DNA of 64,000 nt from Corynebacterium sp. p3-SID1056. GTDB taxonomy: Bacteria > Actinomycetota > Actinomycetes > Mycobacteriales > Mycobacteriaceae. Made by a program: the position numbers and the translations under genes. Below the pieces are notes generated by a model, which worked only from the letters and a program-made list of their open reading frames with translations, searched no databases and was not told where the DNA came from. The stretch is taken from NCBI RefSeq assembly GCF_025152525.1, contig NZ_JALXXL010000001.1, positions 124,001-188,000 of the forward strand, in the 5' to 3' direction. Positions 54,297-63,628 of this stretch are shown one piece after another (within the stretch, counting starts at the first letter, position 1; the number at the start of each line of letters is the position of its first letter).

Positions 54297-57200
54297 TTAC
54301 TTCTTTTCAGAGGAGCCTTCCTGCTGCTTCGAGGAGGTGTCCTCCTTCGAAGCGCCAGCCTTGTCCTGTTCCTTCTTGGACGAACCAGCGTAGGTCTTAC
54401 CAGAAGAACCCTTCAGCTCCAGATCCTTGACAGAGCTACCACCATCAGGCGAGCAGTTGTCGTAGATCAGCGTGCCGGCCAGGATGCCAGCGGCAACCAG
54501 CGCCAGACCACCAGCAACAGTAGCCAGGTCAGCGCCGAACTTACCCAGCTGCTGGTTGACCGCATCAACCTGTGCAGCCAGCTGCGGGTTAAACAGACCA
54601 GCCTGCTGCTGGATCTGCGTATTCGCAGCCTGGATCTGGGCATTCGCCTGAGCAACGAAGTCAGACACACCCGGGATCTGCATCTGGGTAGCCAGACCGA
54701 TCGGGATCAGCGCCAACAGCGGCAGACCGAAACCGGCAGCGGTTGCAGCACACTTACCAGCATCAATACCAACCTTTGCGGTTGCCTTGTTACCAGCACC
54801 ATCGGTTGCGGTCACTGTGTCACCGGTGTTCAGCTCCACACCAGACGGAACGTTGACCTTCCAGTTCCCGTTCTCATCCGTTGTGGTGGTGACAGTCTTG
54901 CCACCCGGGAAGGTCACCGTGATGTCCTCATTCGGACGATCACCCTTACCAGAGACAGTCTTGTCACCCGGCTTGACCTCGTTGATGGACGGAGCCTTCG
55001 TATCCTCAACCGTCACATCAGCCTGGTTACCAGCACCATCAGTGACAACAACCTTATCGCCCGGATTCAGCTCCACATCAGACGGAACCTCAACCTTCCA
55101 GTCACCATTCTCATCCGTCGTGGTGTCCTTCGTCGAACCGTCCGGGAAGGTCACCGTGATCTCCTCATTGGGACGATCGCCCTTACCCGAGACCTCTTTA
55201 TCACCAGGCGCAACCGGATCAACCGTCGGCGGAGTGGTGTCATCAACGTCGGCACCCGGCTTGGAGTTCGGGTCCTTCGGATCCGTGCCAGCCTTCTTCT
55301 CGTCTTCGTCGGAGACGCCGTCGTTGTCGTCATCCTCGTCCGTGACATCCGGGATGCCGTCACCATCGGTGTCACGCTGCACCGTGACAACCTTGTCGTC
55401 CTTGGCAGCCTCGTTGCCGTCGGCATCGGTGATGGTAACCGTGACGGTGACGTCCCGCTCTTCCTCATCCTTACCCCAGTCATCGAGCTTGTCCGGGGTA
55501 CCGGTGACCTTGCCGGTCTCCGGGTCGACTTCCAGACCGCCAGGCAGGTTATCAACCTCTACCTTGCCGCCTTCCGGAACATTGTCGGCGGTGTCGAACG
55601 GATCAGTCTCCTGACCCTCGATAACCGTCTCATTGTCCGTGACCACAGAAGGAGTGGTGATACCCGGTACCAGCGGAGTTGCCGGGATCGAGCCCTCATC
55701 CTTCGGGTTCGAGCCCTTCTCCTTCTCCTCCTCATCGGAGATGCCGTCGTTATCGTCGTCATCATCCTTCGAGTCAGGGGTGCCGTCACCATCGGTATCC
55801 AACTCGAACTTCGCAGTCGCGTCGTCGGTGGTGCCATCCGGGTAAGTCACGGTGACCGGAACATCGAACTCCTCAACGGTGTCCTTGTCCAGCTCCTCCG
55901 GAGCCGTCACAGTGATTACACCGGTGTTCTCGTCGATGTCGACCTTGTAACCCTCCGGAACAGTGAAGTCATCCGGAATCGTGAACTTCGAGCCCTCAGG
56001 AGCCTTGGTGTCCTTGCCGTCCTTATCGGTGAAGGTCGGCGTGGACTTGGTTTCCTTACCAGGAACAACCAGCTTGTCCTCATACTTCGGCTCGAAGGAC
56101 TCGTTGTCCTTCACGTCCGGAGCAACCGGATCCTCAGGCTTCGAGTCCGGATCCTTCGGGTTGGTACCCTTCTCCTTCTCCTCCTTATCAGAGACGCCGT
56201 CGTTATCGTCGTCATCATCCTTGGAATCCGGGGTGCCATCACCATCAGTATCCAACTCGAACTTCGCAGTCGCGTCGTCGGTGGTGCCATCCGGGTAAGT
56301 CACGGTGACCGGAACATCGAACTCCTCAACGGTGTCCTTGTCCAGCTCCTCCGGAGCCGTCACAGTGATTACACCGGTGTTCTCGTCGATGTCGACCTTG
56401 TAACCCTCCGGAACAGTGAAGTCATCCGGAATCGTGAACTTCGAGCCCTCAGGAGCCTTGGTGTCCTTGCCGTCCTTATCGGTGAAGGTCGGCGTGGACT
56501 TGGTTTCCTTACCAGGAACAACCAGCTTGTCCTCATACTTCGGCTCGAAGGACTCGTTGTCCTTCACGTCCGGAGCAACCGGATCCTCAGGCTTCGAGTC
56601 CGGATCCTTCGGGTTGGTACCCTTCTCCTTCTCCTCCTTATCAGAGACGCCGTCGTTATCGTCGTCATCATCCTTGGAATCCGGGGTGCCATCACCATCA
56701 GTATCCAACTCGAACTTCGCAGACGCGTCATCCGTGGTCTTATCCGGGTAGGTCACCGTGACCGGAACATCGAACTCCTCGACAGTCTCAGCATCCAGCT
56801 CCTCCGGAGCCGTCACAGTGATTACACCGGTGTTCTCGTCGATGTCGACCTTGTAGCCCTCCGGAACAGTGAAGTCATCCGGAATCGTGAACTTCGAGCC
56901 CTCAGGAGCCTCGACGGTCTCCTGGGTGACGGTGCCGTCCTCATCCTGCTTCTTGAACGTCGGATCAGACTCTGTCGGCGTCCACGGAACAACAGTCTTG
57001 TCCTCGTAGGACGGCTCAACAGTCGTGTTTGTGTCAACTGCAACCGCAAACGGCGCAGTACCAGTTGCCGTGGTGCCATCAGCGTAGGTGACCTTCACCG
57101 GCACATCCAGCGTCGTACCAGGAGCAGCATCCTTCGGGAACGTCACAGAAACGTCACCGGTTTCCGGATCCACCGAAATGTCGTAGCCGTCCGGCTTGGT

Positions 57201-59279
57201 GAAGGTCTCCGGCAGCTCATACTTGGTCGGCTGCTTGTCCGCGTCCTGCTCAGCAAGCTGCTCAGCAGTCAGCGTCTCGACCTCATCGGTGTCAGTGCGG
57301 TCAAACGTCGGAGCACCAGAGTTCAGCGGCTCACCAGCCTTGCCCTCCTGCTTTTCGTACTGCGGAGCCCAGTCGACGAGAACCGTGAACGCGTCGGTAG
57401 CGATGCGGTTGCCACGCTCACCGGTCTCAGCATCAACCGGGTAGAGGTTCGCAGCAAACGTCGTCGTCTCAGTAATCCCATCCGGGAACAGGTCCTTATT
57501 GCCAGTATCCAGCGGGCAAGAATCGATCGTGGTATCGCCCTTCGCCGCCTGGGCCTCGCACTTGTGCACGACCTCACCAGTATTGGTGTTGACCCACTCG
57601 ATCTGGTACTTCAGACCCTCAACGAACTGCTTCGGCAAACCAGACGTAAACGTTTCCGCAACGTCACCCGGCTTCGCATAATTCTGCTGCGTGTCGTACT
57701 CGAGTACGTCAAACACGGTGTAATCCGAGTACAGCGCGAAGCTGTTGTCCGCCAAACGACCCGCCTGCACCGAATTCCACACACCAGTCCAAGTCTGGTC
57801 TGTGCTGACGTTCGTTTTACCGGTGTAGCTATTGGTGTGGAACGGCGTGACGGCAGCAACGCCATCAATATCCTCGGTCGACACAAACAGCCAATTCCAG
57901 TTGATGTGCTTCGACAGATTTTCTGCACCACGACCAGACGCAGAAATGTCATGCATCCAGCTACCGTAATCAGCAGCAGGCGCAACCGTATTGAACAAGT
58001 CATATGCCTTGTGCTTCGACCCATCCGGGAAGGTCACCTCAGCACCAGTATCACGAGCAAGATCGGAATAGATCGCCGCCCCGTCATCGTAGCCACGATC
58101 GTCCCAGGCGCGACCGAAGGTGCCCTTAAACTGCAAGGCGTACGAGCCGTCGTCACCAGTGATGGTCTCTACAGTTTCAGCGATCCACTTATCCTTGCCC
58201 TCTTCGGCAATCTTGCGCTTAATCCAGTTCTGCACCGCAGCTTCCTGATCACGCGACAAGCTACTACGAGAGGCCGTAGGAACCGCAAAGCCAAGATCCT
58301 TCTCAGCCTCTTCGTAAATGGTCTTGACCGCGTAGTCAGACAAGTACGAGCCGTAGACCTTCATGCCCTTCGCCGGCACATCCTTCTTGGGGTTGTAGAC
58401 AGCCCAGTCGTTCCAACCAATAGCGGTTGCATTGCGATACAGATCCCAGTAAACCTTGCCCGTAACCTGACCATAGGCATTCGCGCTGGGCTGCTTCCAC
58501 GGATCATTCTCCACAGACGCATCCAGGTTGTGCATCACATCGTTTTGCACCTTCTCACCAAACGCAAAACGAGCATTCACCAGCTGGTTCGAACCAACAA
58601 GGTTCCTCATACCAGCCGAGAGCTCCATCGTGTTGCCCAACGGGAACAACTTGCCCTGGCCAGAGCCGTAGAGCTGGGTGAACACCTCCGGGTCCGGATT
58701 CTCTGCCCAAATACGGAACTTCTCACCCTCCGGAAGGTTGGGGTCAGCGTCAAAGTTACGCACCTTGCCCAGCGAATCCACAAACGGCTTCATTCCAAGG
58801 GTAAATTTACCATCGGCAGCAGTCGTGGTGGTGTAGATCGGGGACGTAGCACCATCTTTCTCGACCCACTGTGCGTAAATACGCACGCCCTCCATCGGAA
58901 TCGGCTTCAGGTTATTGGTGCCCGAGTGCACCGACATGTTGCCGTTGCGCTGGTTAATGACATAACCCTCAATGGAGTTATTCGAACCAGCTGGAACTTC
59001 AGACTCGATAGCGCCATCAATCTTGATCGGCTGATCGCCAACGTCGTACTTCTTCTGGCCAACACCAGTCTGATAGACCCCATCAGCATTCTCACCAGGG
59101 TACTTCACACCATTACCCTGCTCATTCAGCTGACCAGCCTCATCCTTCGTGCCAGCAAACGCCATTGCTGCAGACTGAGGTGCCACAACCGGCTGCGCAA
59201 ACGGCGCAACCAATGCAAACGACAGCGCTGCCGCTGCCACAGATGTGCCGCGACGGCGGATATTCTGATTCTTTTTCAT
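54297..59279 (-). CDS. Giant YPDG-repeat surface protein with Ig-like C-terminal part
   Basis: 1660 residues. Signal peptide 1-42 (ends AMAFA), then an SdrD-like/Cna-B-like region (EGYVINQRNGNMSVHSGT..., GQVTGKVYWDLYRN). Three YPDG units follow (FTVPEGYKVDIDENTGVITV, PVTVTYPDGTTDD), each with a thrombospondin-type Asp-rich calcium motif (DTDGDGTPDSKDDDDDNDGV), plus a fourth DTDGDGIPD. Two bacterial-Ig-like repeats (GDKxVSGKGDRPNEx) come next, then hydrophobic segments and a Lys/Ser tail. No LPXTG. The ATG at 59279 has GAAGGGAT upstream. Likely adhesion or surface-layer role. Confidence 0.9.
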   Translation of the reverse strand: MKKNQNIRRRGTSVAAAALSFALVAPFAQPVVAPQSAAMAFAGTKDEAGQLNEQGNGVKYPGENADGVYQTGVGQKKYDVGDQPIKIDGAIESEVPAGSNNSIEGYVINQRNGNMSVHSGTNNLKPIPMEGVRIYAQWVEKDGATSPIYTTTTAADGKFTLGMKPFVDSLGKVRNFDADPNLPEGEKFRIWAENPDPEVFTQLYGSGQGKLFPLGNTMELSAGMRNLVGSNQLVNARFAFGEKVQNDVMHNLDASVENDPWKQPSANAYGQVTGKVYWDLYRNATAIGWNDWAVYNPKKDVPAKGMKVYGSYLSDYAVKTIYEEAEKDLGFAVPTASRSSLSRDQEAAVQNWIKRKIAEEGKDKWIAETVETITGDDGSYALQFKGTFGRAWDDRGYDDGAAIYSDLARDTGAEVTFPDGSKHKAYDLFNTVAPAADYGSWMHDISASGRGAENLSKHINWNWLFVSTEDIDGVAAVTPFHTNSYTGKTNVSTDQTWTGVWNSVQAGRLADNSFALYSDYTVFDVLEYDTQQNYAKPGDVAETFTSGLPKQFVEGLKYQIEWVNTNTGEVVHKCEAQAAKGDTTIDSCPLDTGNKDLFPDGITETTTFAANLYPVDAETGERGNRIATDAFTVLVDWAPQYEKQEGKAGEPLNSGAPTFDRTDTDEVETLTAEQLAEQDADKQPTKYELPETFTKPDGYDISVDPETGDVSVTFPKDAAPGTTLDVPVKVTYADGTTATGTAPFAVAVDTNTTVEPSYEDKTVVPWTPTESDPTFKKQDEDGTVTQETVEAPEGSKFTIPDDFTVPEGYKVDIDENTGVITVTAPEELDAETVEEFDVPVTVTYPDKTTDDASAKFELDTDGDGTPDSKDDDDDNDGVSDKEEKEKGTNPKDPDSKPEDPVAPDVKDNESFEPKYEDKLVVPGKETKSTPTFTDKDGKDTKAPEGSKFTIPDDFTVPEGYKVDIDENTGVITVTAPEELDKDTVEEFDVPVTVTYPDGTTDDATAKFELDTDGDGTPDSKDDDDDNDGVSDKEEKEKGTNPKDPDSKPEDPVAPDVKDNESFEPKYEDKLVVPGKETKSTPTFTDKDGKDTKAPEGSKFTIPDDFTVPEGYKVDIDENTGVITVTAPEELDKDTVEEFDVPVTVTYPDGTTDDATAKFELDTDGDGTPDSKDDDDDNDGISDEEEKEKGSNPKDEGSIPATPLVPGITTPSVVTDNETVIEGQETDPFDTADNVPEGGKVEVDNLPGGLEVDPETGKVTGTPDKLDDWGKDEEERDVTVTVTITDADGNEAAKDDKVVTVQRDTDGDGIPDVTDEDDDNDGVSDEDEKKAGTDPKDPNSKPGADVDDTTPPTVDPVAPGDKEVSGKGDRPNEEITVTFPDGSTKDTTTDENGDWKVEVPSDVELNPGDKVVVTDGAGNQADVTVEDTKAPSINEVKPGDKTVSGKGDRPNEDITVTFPGGKTVTTTTDENGNWKVNVPSGVELNTGDTVTATDGAGNKATAKVGIDAGKCAATAAGFGLPLLALIPIGLATQMQIPGVSDFVAQANAQIQAANTQIQQQAGLFNPQLAAQVDAVNQQLGKFGADLATVAGGLALVAAGILAGTLIYDNCSPDGGSSVKDLELKGSSGKTYAGSSKKEQDKAGASKEDTSSKQQEGSSEKK
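55796..56723. repeat. 453-bp perfect tandem duplication in the surface-protein gene
   Basis: By eye 55801-56253 and 56254-56706 are identical; the identity runs on to 56723. Each unit encodes 151 residues: YPDG domain plus calcium-binding Asp-rich motif. A third, diverged unit follows in the mRNA 5' direction (56707 to about 57160). Confidence 0.92.
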
Positions 59280-59378
59280 GAAAATCCCTTCGGAAGACAG
59301 TGCCCCACTTTGGGGCGCATTGTTTGTCCCCAGGAAAATAACATCAGTCATTGAGTCAATCCTGAGTACTCGTCTACG

Positions 59379-59407
59379 ATACTAAAACCTTGGACATCTG
59401 TTTGCAA
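59379..59407 (-). promoter_or_regulatory. Promoter of the surface-protein gene
   Basis: TTGCAA (59407-59402) and TAGTAT (59384-59379) on the minus strand, exactly 17 bp apart. The leader is about 95 nt. Confidence 0.7.
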
Positions 59408-59436
59408 GAAATTTTTGAGACAAACAAATACTACTT

Positions 59437-59448
59437 TTGCGTACGCAA
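59437..59448. promoter_or_regulatory. 12-bp palindrome TTGCGTACGCAA upstream of the surface-gene promoter
   Basis: Perfect inverted repeat 30 bp upstream of the -35 box. Candidate activator or repressor site; no match to a known regulator is claimed. Confidence 0.4.
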
Positions 59449-59785
59449 GTGCGAATCATCACAGAATGCTGTCCATCCACCATTTGACGCCCCGCCACCT
59501 ACCCCAGACAGCGGGCTTGAGAAGCCTGGCTTACCGGCACACACTGGCATCTTTACCAGCTAAGAAGAGTTAGATCCGTTGCACTCACACGCCCGCGTCT
59601 TGCGCTATCATTCACCCCCTCCAACGAAGCAAACAAGATCTTGAATAGGTACGCAACTCGAGCACGCCACTACCGGACGCCAACAGTCACATTTCAGACA
59701 AATTGGTATTTTCTCTTCAAATCAAAACCGAAAAGGATACGAGTAAGTCCTTAAAAGTTTGTACACATATACGTGGTTGCGTCCC
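59449..59785. other. AT-richer intergenic region without a gene
   Basis: 337 bp between the palindrome and the relic. Lower GC than neighbours. No open frame of note, no clear promoter. Part may be remains of the 3' end of the decayed surface gene. Confidence 0.5.
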
Positions 59786-60220
59786 TTAAAAGAGCTCTGC
59801 AGCTTCGGATACTCCGCGGAGCAGCCATCGCCTTTCGGGAACAAAGTGGTCATAGATCAACGTGCCAGCCGAGATGCTGACCACAGTAGCGGCACACGTA
59901 CCAGCAACAATGTCAACCGGCCCGGTGGACTTGTTGCCAGTAACATCGGTCATGGTGACATCGTCGCTAGGTTTCATCTCCGCACCAGACGGCACATCAA
60001 CCTTCCAGCTACCGTTCTCATCCGTAGGGGTCGCGACAGTCTTGCCTCCCGGGAAGGCCACCGTGATCTCCCCATTCGGTCGATCAGCCATACCAGAGAC
60101 ATCGTTATCACCAGGCTCGATCCCCTTAGCCAACTGCAGCGAAGGTACTCAGTTGTCACATCAGACTTGTTGCTCTCATCCCCAGAGTCAACAACCTTAT
60201 CGCCCGCGTTCAGCCCAAAA
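59786..60220 (-). pseudogene. Relic of a second surface-protein gene (Ig-like repeat plus anchor)
   Basis: Two minus-strand frames hold pieces similar to the end of the 54297-59279 protein. First piece: LNAGDKVV, then SNKSDVTTE (like LNPGDKVV, NQADVTVE). After a frameshift near 60140: EPGDNDVSGMADRPNGEITV, FPGGKTV, TDENGSWKVDVPSG, then AGTCAATVV joined directly to SAGTLIYDHF. In the intact protein the last two are about 100 residues apart, so an internal deletion has occurred. Neither frame has a proper start. A decayed paralogue or recombination remnant. Confidence 0.8.
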
Positions 60221-60227
60221 GCGGCAT

Positions 60228-60272
60228 AACAAAACCCCGCCGTATTAACCATCACGTCAATATAGCGGGGTT
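60228..60272 (-). terminator. Terminator-like hairpin after rpsP
   Basis: AACCCCGC / GCGGGGTT, 8-bp stem with a 24-nt loop, followed on the minus strand by TTTTGTT. The relic begins within ten bases of it. Confidence 0.6.
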
Positions 60273-60290
60273 CGCGGTTCGAGAAAAAGC

Positions 60291-60806
60291 TTAGTTCTCC
60301 TCGGACTCCTCAGCCTTCTCCTCGGAAGCTTCTGCCTCCTCAGACTCTGCCTTCTCAGCAGCCTCAGCAGCGGCAGCGGCTTCAGCCTCGGCAGCAGCCT
60401 TGGCCTCTTCCTCTTCCTTTGCCTTCTTGCGCTTCTCGGTGATCGCCTCGGCGGTCGGGCCGTTGTTGGCCTCCTCGAGTGCCTCGTTGAACAGCTCGAG
60501 CTTGGACTTCTTCTCCTCGGCAACCTTCAGGGTACCCTCGGCACCATCCAGGCCCTTGTGCTTCTGCCAGTCACCGGTGACCTTCAGCAGAGCAGCAACC
60601 GGCTCGGTCGGCTGTGCGCCGACACCCAGCCAGTACTGCGCACGCTCAGAGTCAATGCGGATGAGCGAGGGCTCTTCCTTCGGGTGGTAGATGCCGATGT
60701 TCTCGATGACGCGGCCGTCGCGGCGGGTACGAGAGTCAGCGACGACAACGCGGTACTGTGCGTTGCGGATCTTGCCCACACGCTGCAGCTTGATCTTGAC
60801 AGCCAT
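60291..60806 (-). CDS. rpsP: 30S ribosomal protein S16
   Basis: 171 residues. S16 core [40 protein letters not shown] and [19 protein letters not shown] ends near residue 85-100. After that comes a long Glu/Ala-rich tail ([20 protein letters not shown] pattern). AAAGGAAG lies upstream of ATG at 60806; the frame to 60830 is rejected. It is cut off from rimM by 10 kb of accessory DNA. Confidence 0.97.
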   Translation of the reverse strand: MAVKIKLQRVGKIRNAQYRVVVADSRTRRDGRVIENIGIYHPKEEPSLIRIDSERAQYWLGVGAQPTEPVAALLKVTGDWQKHKGLDGAEGTLKVAEEKKSKLELFNEALEEANNGPTAEAITEKRKKAKEEEEAKAAAEAEAAAAAEAAEKAESEEAEASEEKAEESEEN

Positions 60807-61243
60807 GAAATATACTTCCTTTACGGTCACTGGGCAGTGCAGACACCCGCCGTGTGCTGGCGGGCCGGTTCAACCCTTCTTCTTTAGTCTGCGCGTGACT
60901 GGCCGGTCGACCGCCCACATAACACGGGTCAGACGGGTCCGGCGCGTACGCAGTGTGCTGTCCCCTGGCATATACGATGCCGGGTAACTCGCTGTACTTT
61001 ACCGCGCACACTCAGAGAAGGCCAAAACACTCCGCTCCTGCGCGTTGATCGTAGTTTTCCTCGTCCAGCCTCGCCGCGACGGTTCCGGTTTTTCTCCAGG
61101 TTCGCGGTAAGGTTTCCACCGTTACGGGGACCCCCGGGGCATTGGCGTGCCTGCACAACCACGGCGCAGGGAAACTGCCCACGGGTCGAAGTTTCACTCA
61201 CAGTACCAAGAGTTTTTCGGTTCGCAGAGGTTTTTAAAGATAG
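60807..61243. other. Divergent region between rpsP and the acyltransferase gene
   Basis: 437 bp. On the rpsP side a perfect hairpin CCCGCC/GGCGGG (60846-60864) lies in the leader. Promoters for both genes must be here, but no strong -35/-10 pair was found. No supported gene; small frames are shadows. Confidence 0.5.
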
Positions 61244-63541
61244 ATGAGCGCAACGACGACGAAGCCTGCGCAGCACGATGCGGGTCAGCACACACGAGCA
61301 CGTAACTCGGCGTACCGCGTTGATATCGACGGGTTGCGTGGCTATGCCATCGGCCTGGTGGTGCTCTTCCACGTCTTCGTCGGCCGGGTCTCCGGCGGCG
61401 TCGATGTCTTCTTGCTGCTGTCGGGCTATTTCTTCCTCGGCGGGCAGCTGCGCTACGCCATGCGGCCCAACCCGAGTCTGAATCCGTGGTGGCCGCTGTG
61501 GCGAACGATGCGCCGGCTGGTACCAGCACTTGTTGTGGTGATCCTGTCCGTCTTCGTGGCAGTCCACTACCTCACCCCAGAGCTGATGAGCGATGAGTTA
61601 GCCGCGCAATTCACGGCTTCCATGCTCTACTACCAGAACTGGGAGCTGATGGTGCAGGCCGCTGACTACGCCGCGGCAAGCCAGGACACCTCCCCCCTGC
61701 AGCACCTGTGGTCGATGGCAGTCCAGGGCCAGTTCTACCTCTTCGGCATTCTGCTCGGCACGTTGATCGCCTTTTTGATTACCAAGTGCAACCTGCCGCG
61801 CACCTACGCTAAGCGCGGCGCGATTGCGGTGCTCGCAATCATTACCATTGCCTCGCTTGCCTGGGCGTCGCGCTTCGGCTTCATCGGCAACGGTGCCAAC
61901 TACTACTCCACCTTCTCTCGCGCATGGGAACTTTCGCTTGGCGCGCTGTTGGCTTTCGTACCCGCGCACCGATTCCTTCCGCAGAAGACGGCCTGGCTCA
62001 CATCCGCGATCGGCATCGTGTGCATCACCATTACCGGCGCGGTGGTCTCCAATACGTTGGCTTTCCCTGGCCCCATCGCCTTGCTTCCGCTGATCGGTGC
62101 AGCACTCGTTATCCTTAGCGGCGACGACAACCCGGTCTCCAAGGTGCTGGCATCCAAGCCGATGACGTGGCTGGGCGGAATCGCGTACTCCCTCTACCTG
62201 TGGCACTGGCCGATGCTGATCATCGTCACCGTCATCGGTGGCTTTGGCACCCCGCCTGCGTGGGTCGGCGTCATCGTCATCGCGGCCTCGCTTGCGCTCG
62301 CGCACGTCACGCACGTGCTGTTGGAGCAGCCGTTGCGCCAGCACCGCAAGCGTCCGAAGGCGACCGACACGCCAGTGCAGGATGCCCGCCGTAGCCTGCA
62401 CACCCCTGCAGGTATCGGTCGCGCCATCGGTGGCGTGGTCATCGCAGCTCTGGTCGGCGCAGCGCTAACCATCCAACCACTGTGGAACCAGCGAGTGGAA
62501 AACGCGAACCGCCCGCTGGATGCAGAGATGTACCCCGGCGCTATGTCGATCGTCGGCACCCCGGTCCCAGACGTTGCGCCGCAGCCCGATCCGAACCTTA
62601 TCTCCGGCATCTACCCACCCATCGGCTCCGAGGGCTGCATGGTCTTCCAGAACCAAGAGGCGGACGTCATGCCGCGCCCCGACTGCATCTACGGCGACAA
62701 GGACGCCGAGACCACCATTGTCATGGTCGGTGGTTCCCACATCGAGCCCTACGTCGTCCCGCTCGACCGATTGGGACGCAAGCATGGCTTCAAGATCGTC
62801 CCCTTTGTCCGCCAGACCTGCCCGCTGACCATTGGTGGCGAAGACGGCGCTGACCTGGTCTCGGATGTGTGCTTCGAGTGGAGCCAAAACGTCTTCGAGC
62901 ACGTCGTCAACATGCAGCCGGACCTTGTGGTCTCCACCTCCACACGCCCCGAGGGCCGCGCCGGTGATGTCAATGTCACCGTCGACCACGTGCCCGATTC
63001 CTACCGCGCGCTGTGGAATGCGTTTGCCGAGCACGACATCCCATTTTTGGGCTTCCGCGACAACCCCTGGATCTTCAACATCTTCGGCGAAATCATGGAC
63101 CCGAACATCTGCATCGTCTCCGGGTTTACGGAGGAAGAGTGCTCGATGCGCACCGACGATGTCTACGGCCCGGTCGACCCGGCGGCCGAATACCTCGACG
63201 GAACGAACAAGCAGTTCAGCGTGGATACCGCCCCATGGTTCTGCGACGCCGAGCTGTGCCGCCCTCAGATTGGCAACGTGTACGTGTACCGGGACCAAAA
63301 TCACATCTCCAATGCGTACATGGCCTCGCTGACCCCGCTGGTGTGGCAGGAGCTTCGCAAGGTGTTCGACGCCCTCGAGATCCCGTACACGCCGACCGAT
63401 GACCCCGAGTACACGGTGCCGCCACTGCGCCCCGACCCCGCCGCCGAGGTTCCTGTCGGCGAGGACGGTCCGGCCCCGGAAAACCTGCCGGTCAACCCCG
63501 TCGACGGGCAACGCCAGCCACTGGAACTCCTCGGCCAGTAG
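61244..63541 (+). CDS. Acyltransferase-3 with SGNH domain (OatA/OafB-like membrane protein)
   Basis: 765 residues. Membrane half (about 25-420): VDIDGLRGYAIGLVVLFHV and GGVDVFLLLSGYF mark acyltransferase family 3, with about ten helices. Extracytoplasmic half (about 440-700): SGNH-like hydrolase with VGGSHIEPYV and RDQNHISNAYM, plus several Cys pairs. Relatives O-acetylate peptidoglycan, lipids or polysaccharide. In Corynebacterium an AT3 protein, TmaT, acetylates trehalose mycolate, but orthology is not shown. The tail is Pro-rich. Weak ribosome binding site. Confidence 0.9.
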   Translation: MSATTTKPAQHDAGQHTRARNSAYRVDIDGLRGYAIGLVVLFHVFVGRVSGGVDVFLLLSGYFFLGGQLRYAMRPNPSLNPWWPLWRTMRRLVPALVVVILSVFVAVHYLTPELMSDELAAQFTASMLYYQNWELMVQAADYAAASQDTSPLQHLWSMAVQGQFYLFGILLGTLIAFLITKCNLPRTYAKRGAIAVLAIITIASLAWASRFGFIGNGANYYSTFSRAWELSLGALLAFVPAHRFLPQKTAWLTSAIGIVCITITGAVVSNTLAFPGPIALLPLIGAALVILSGDDNPVSKVLASKPMTWLGGIAYSLYLWHWPMLIIVTVIGGFGTPPAWVGVIVIAASLALAHVTHVLLEQPLRQHRKRPKATDTPVQDARRSLHTPAGIGRAIGGVVIAALVGAALTIQPLWNQRVENANRPLDAEMYPGAMSIVGTPVPDVAPQPDPNLISGIYPPIGSEGCMVFQNQEADVMPRPDCIYGDKDAETTIVMVGGSHIEPYVVPLDRLGRKHGFKIVPFVRQTCPLTIGGEDGADLVSDVCFEWSQNVFEHVVNMQPDLVVSTSTRPEGRAGDVNVTVDHVPDSYRALWNAFAEHDIPFLGFRDNPWIFNIFGEIMDPNICIVSGFTEEECSMRTDDVYGPVDPAAEYLDGTNKQFSVDTAPWFCDAELCRPQIGNVYVYRDQNHISNAYMASLTPLVWQELRKVFDALEIPYTPTDDPEYTVPPLRPDPAAEVPVGEDGPAPENLPVNPVDGQRQPLELLGQ

Positions 63542-63568
63542 GCCGAAGCTAGCCCAACGAGCAAAGTT

Positions 63569-63616
63569 AAAAAGGTGCCCCCGCAACGCTTAACATCGCG
63601 TTGCGGGGCCACCTTC
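63569..63616. terminator. Strong hairpin between acyltransferase gene and ffh
   Basis: AAGGTGCCCCCGCAACG pairs with CGTTGCGGGGCCACCTT (one bulge). On the minus strand TTTTTAA follows, so it ends ffh; the stem can also end the acyltransferase mRNA. Confidence 0.93.
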
Positions 63617-63628
63617 GTGAGTGCGGAG

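Noticed and set aside
54297..54500. LPXTG sorting signal at the end of the giant surface protein
   Set aside because: No LPXTG-like motif; the end has hydrophobic segments and a Lys/Ser-rich tail instead.
60846..60864. rpsP leader hairpin as a riboswitch
   Set aside because: Simple 6-bp stem; no conserved aptamer features.
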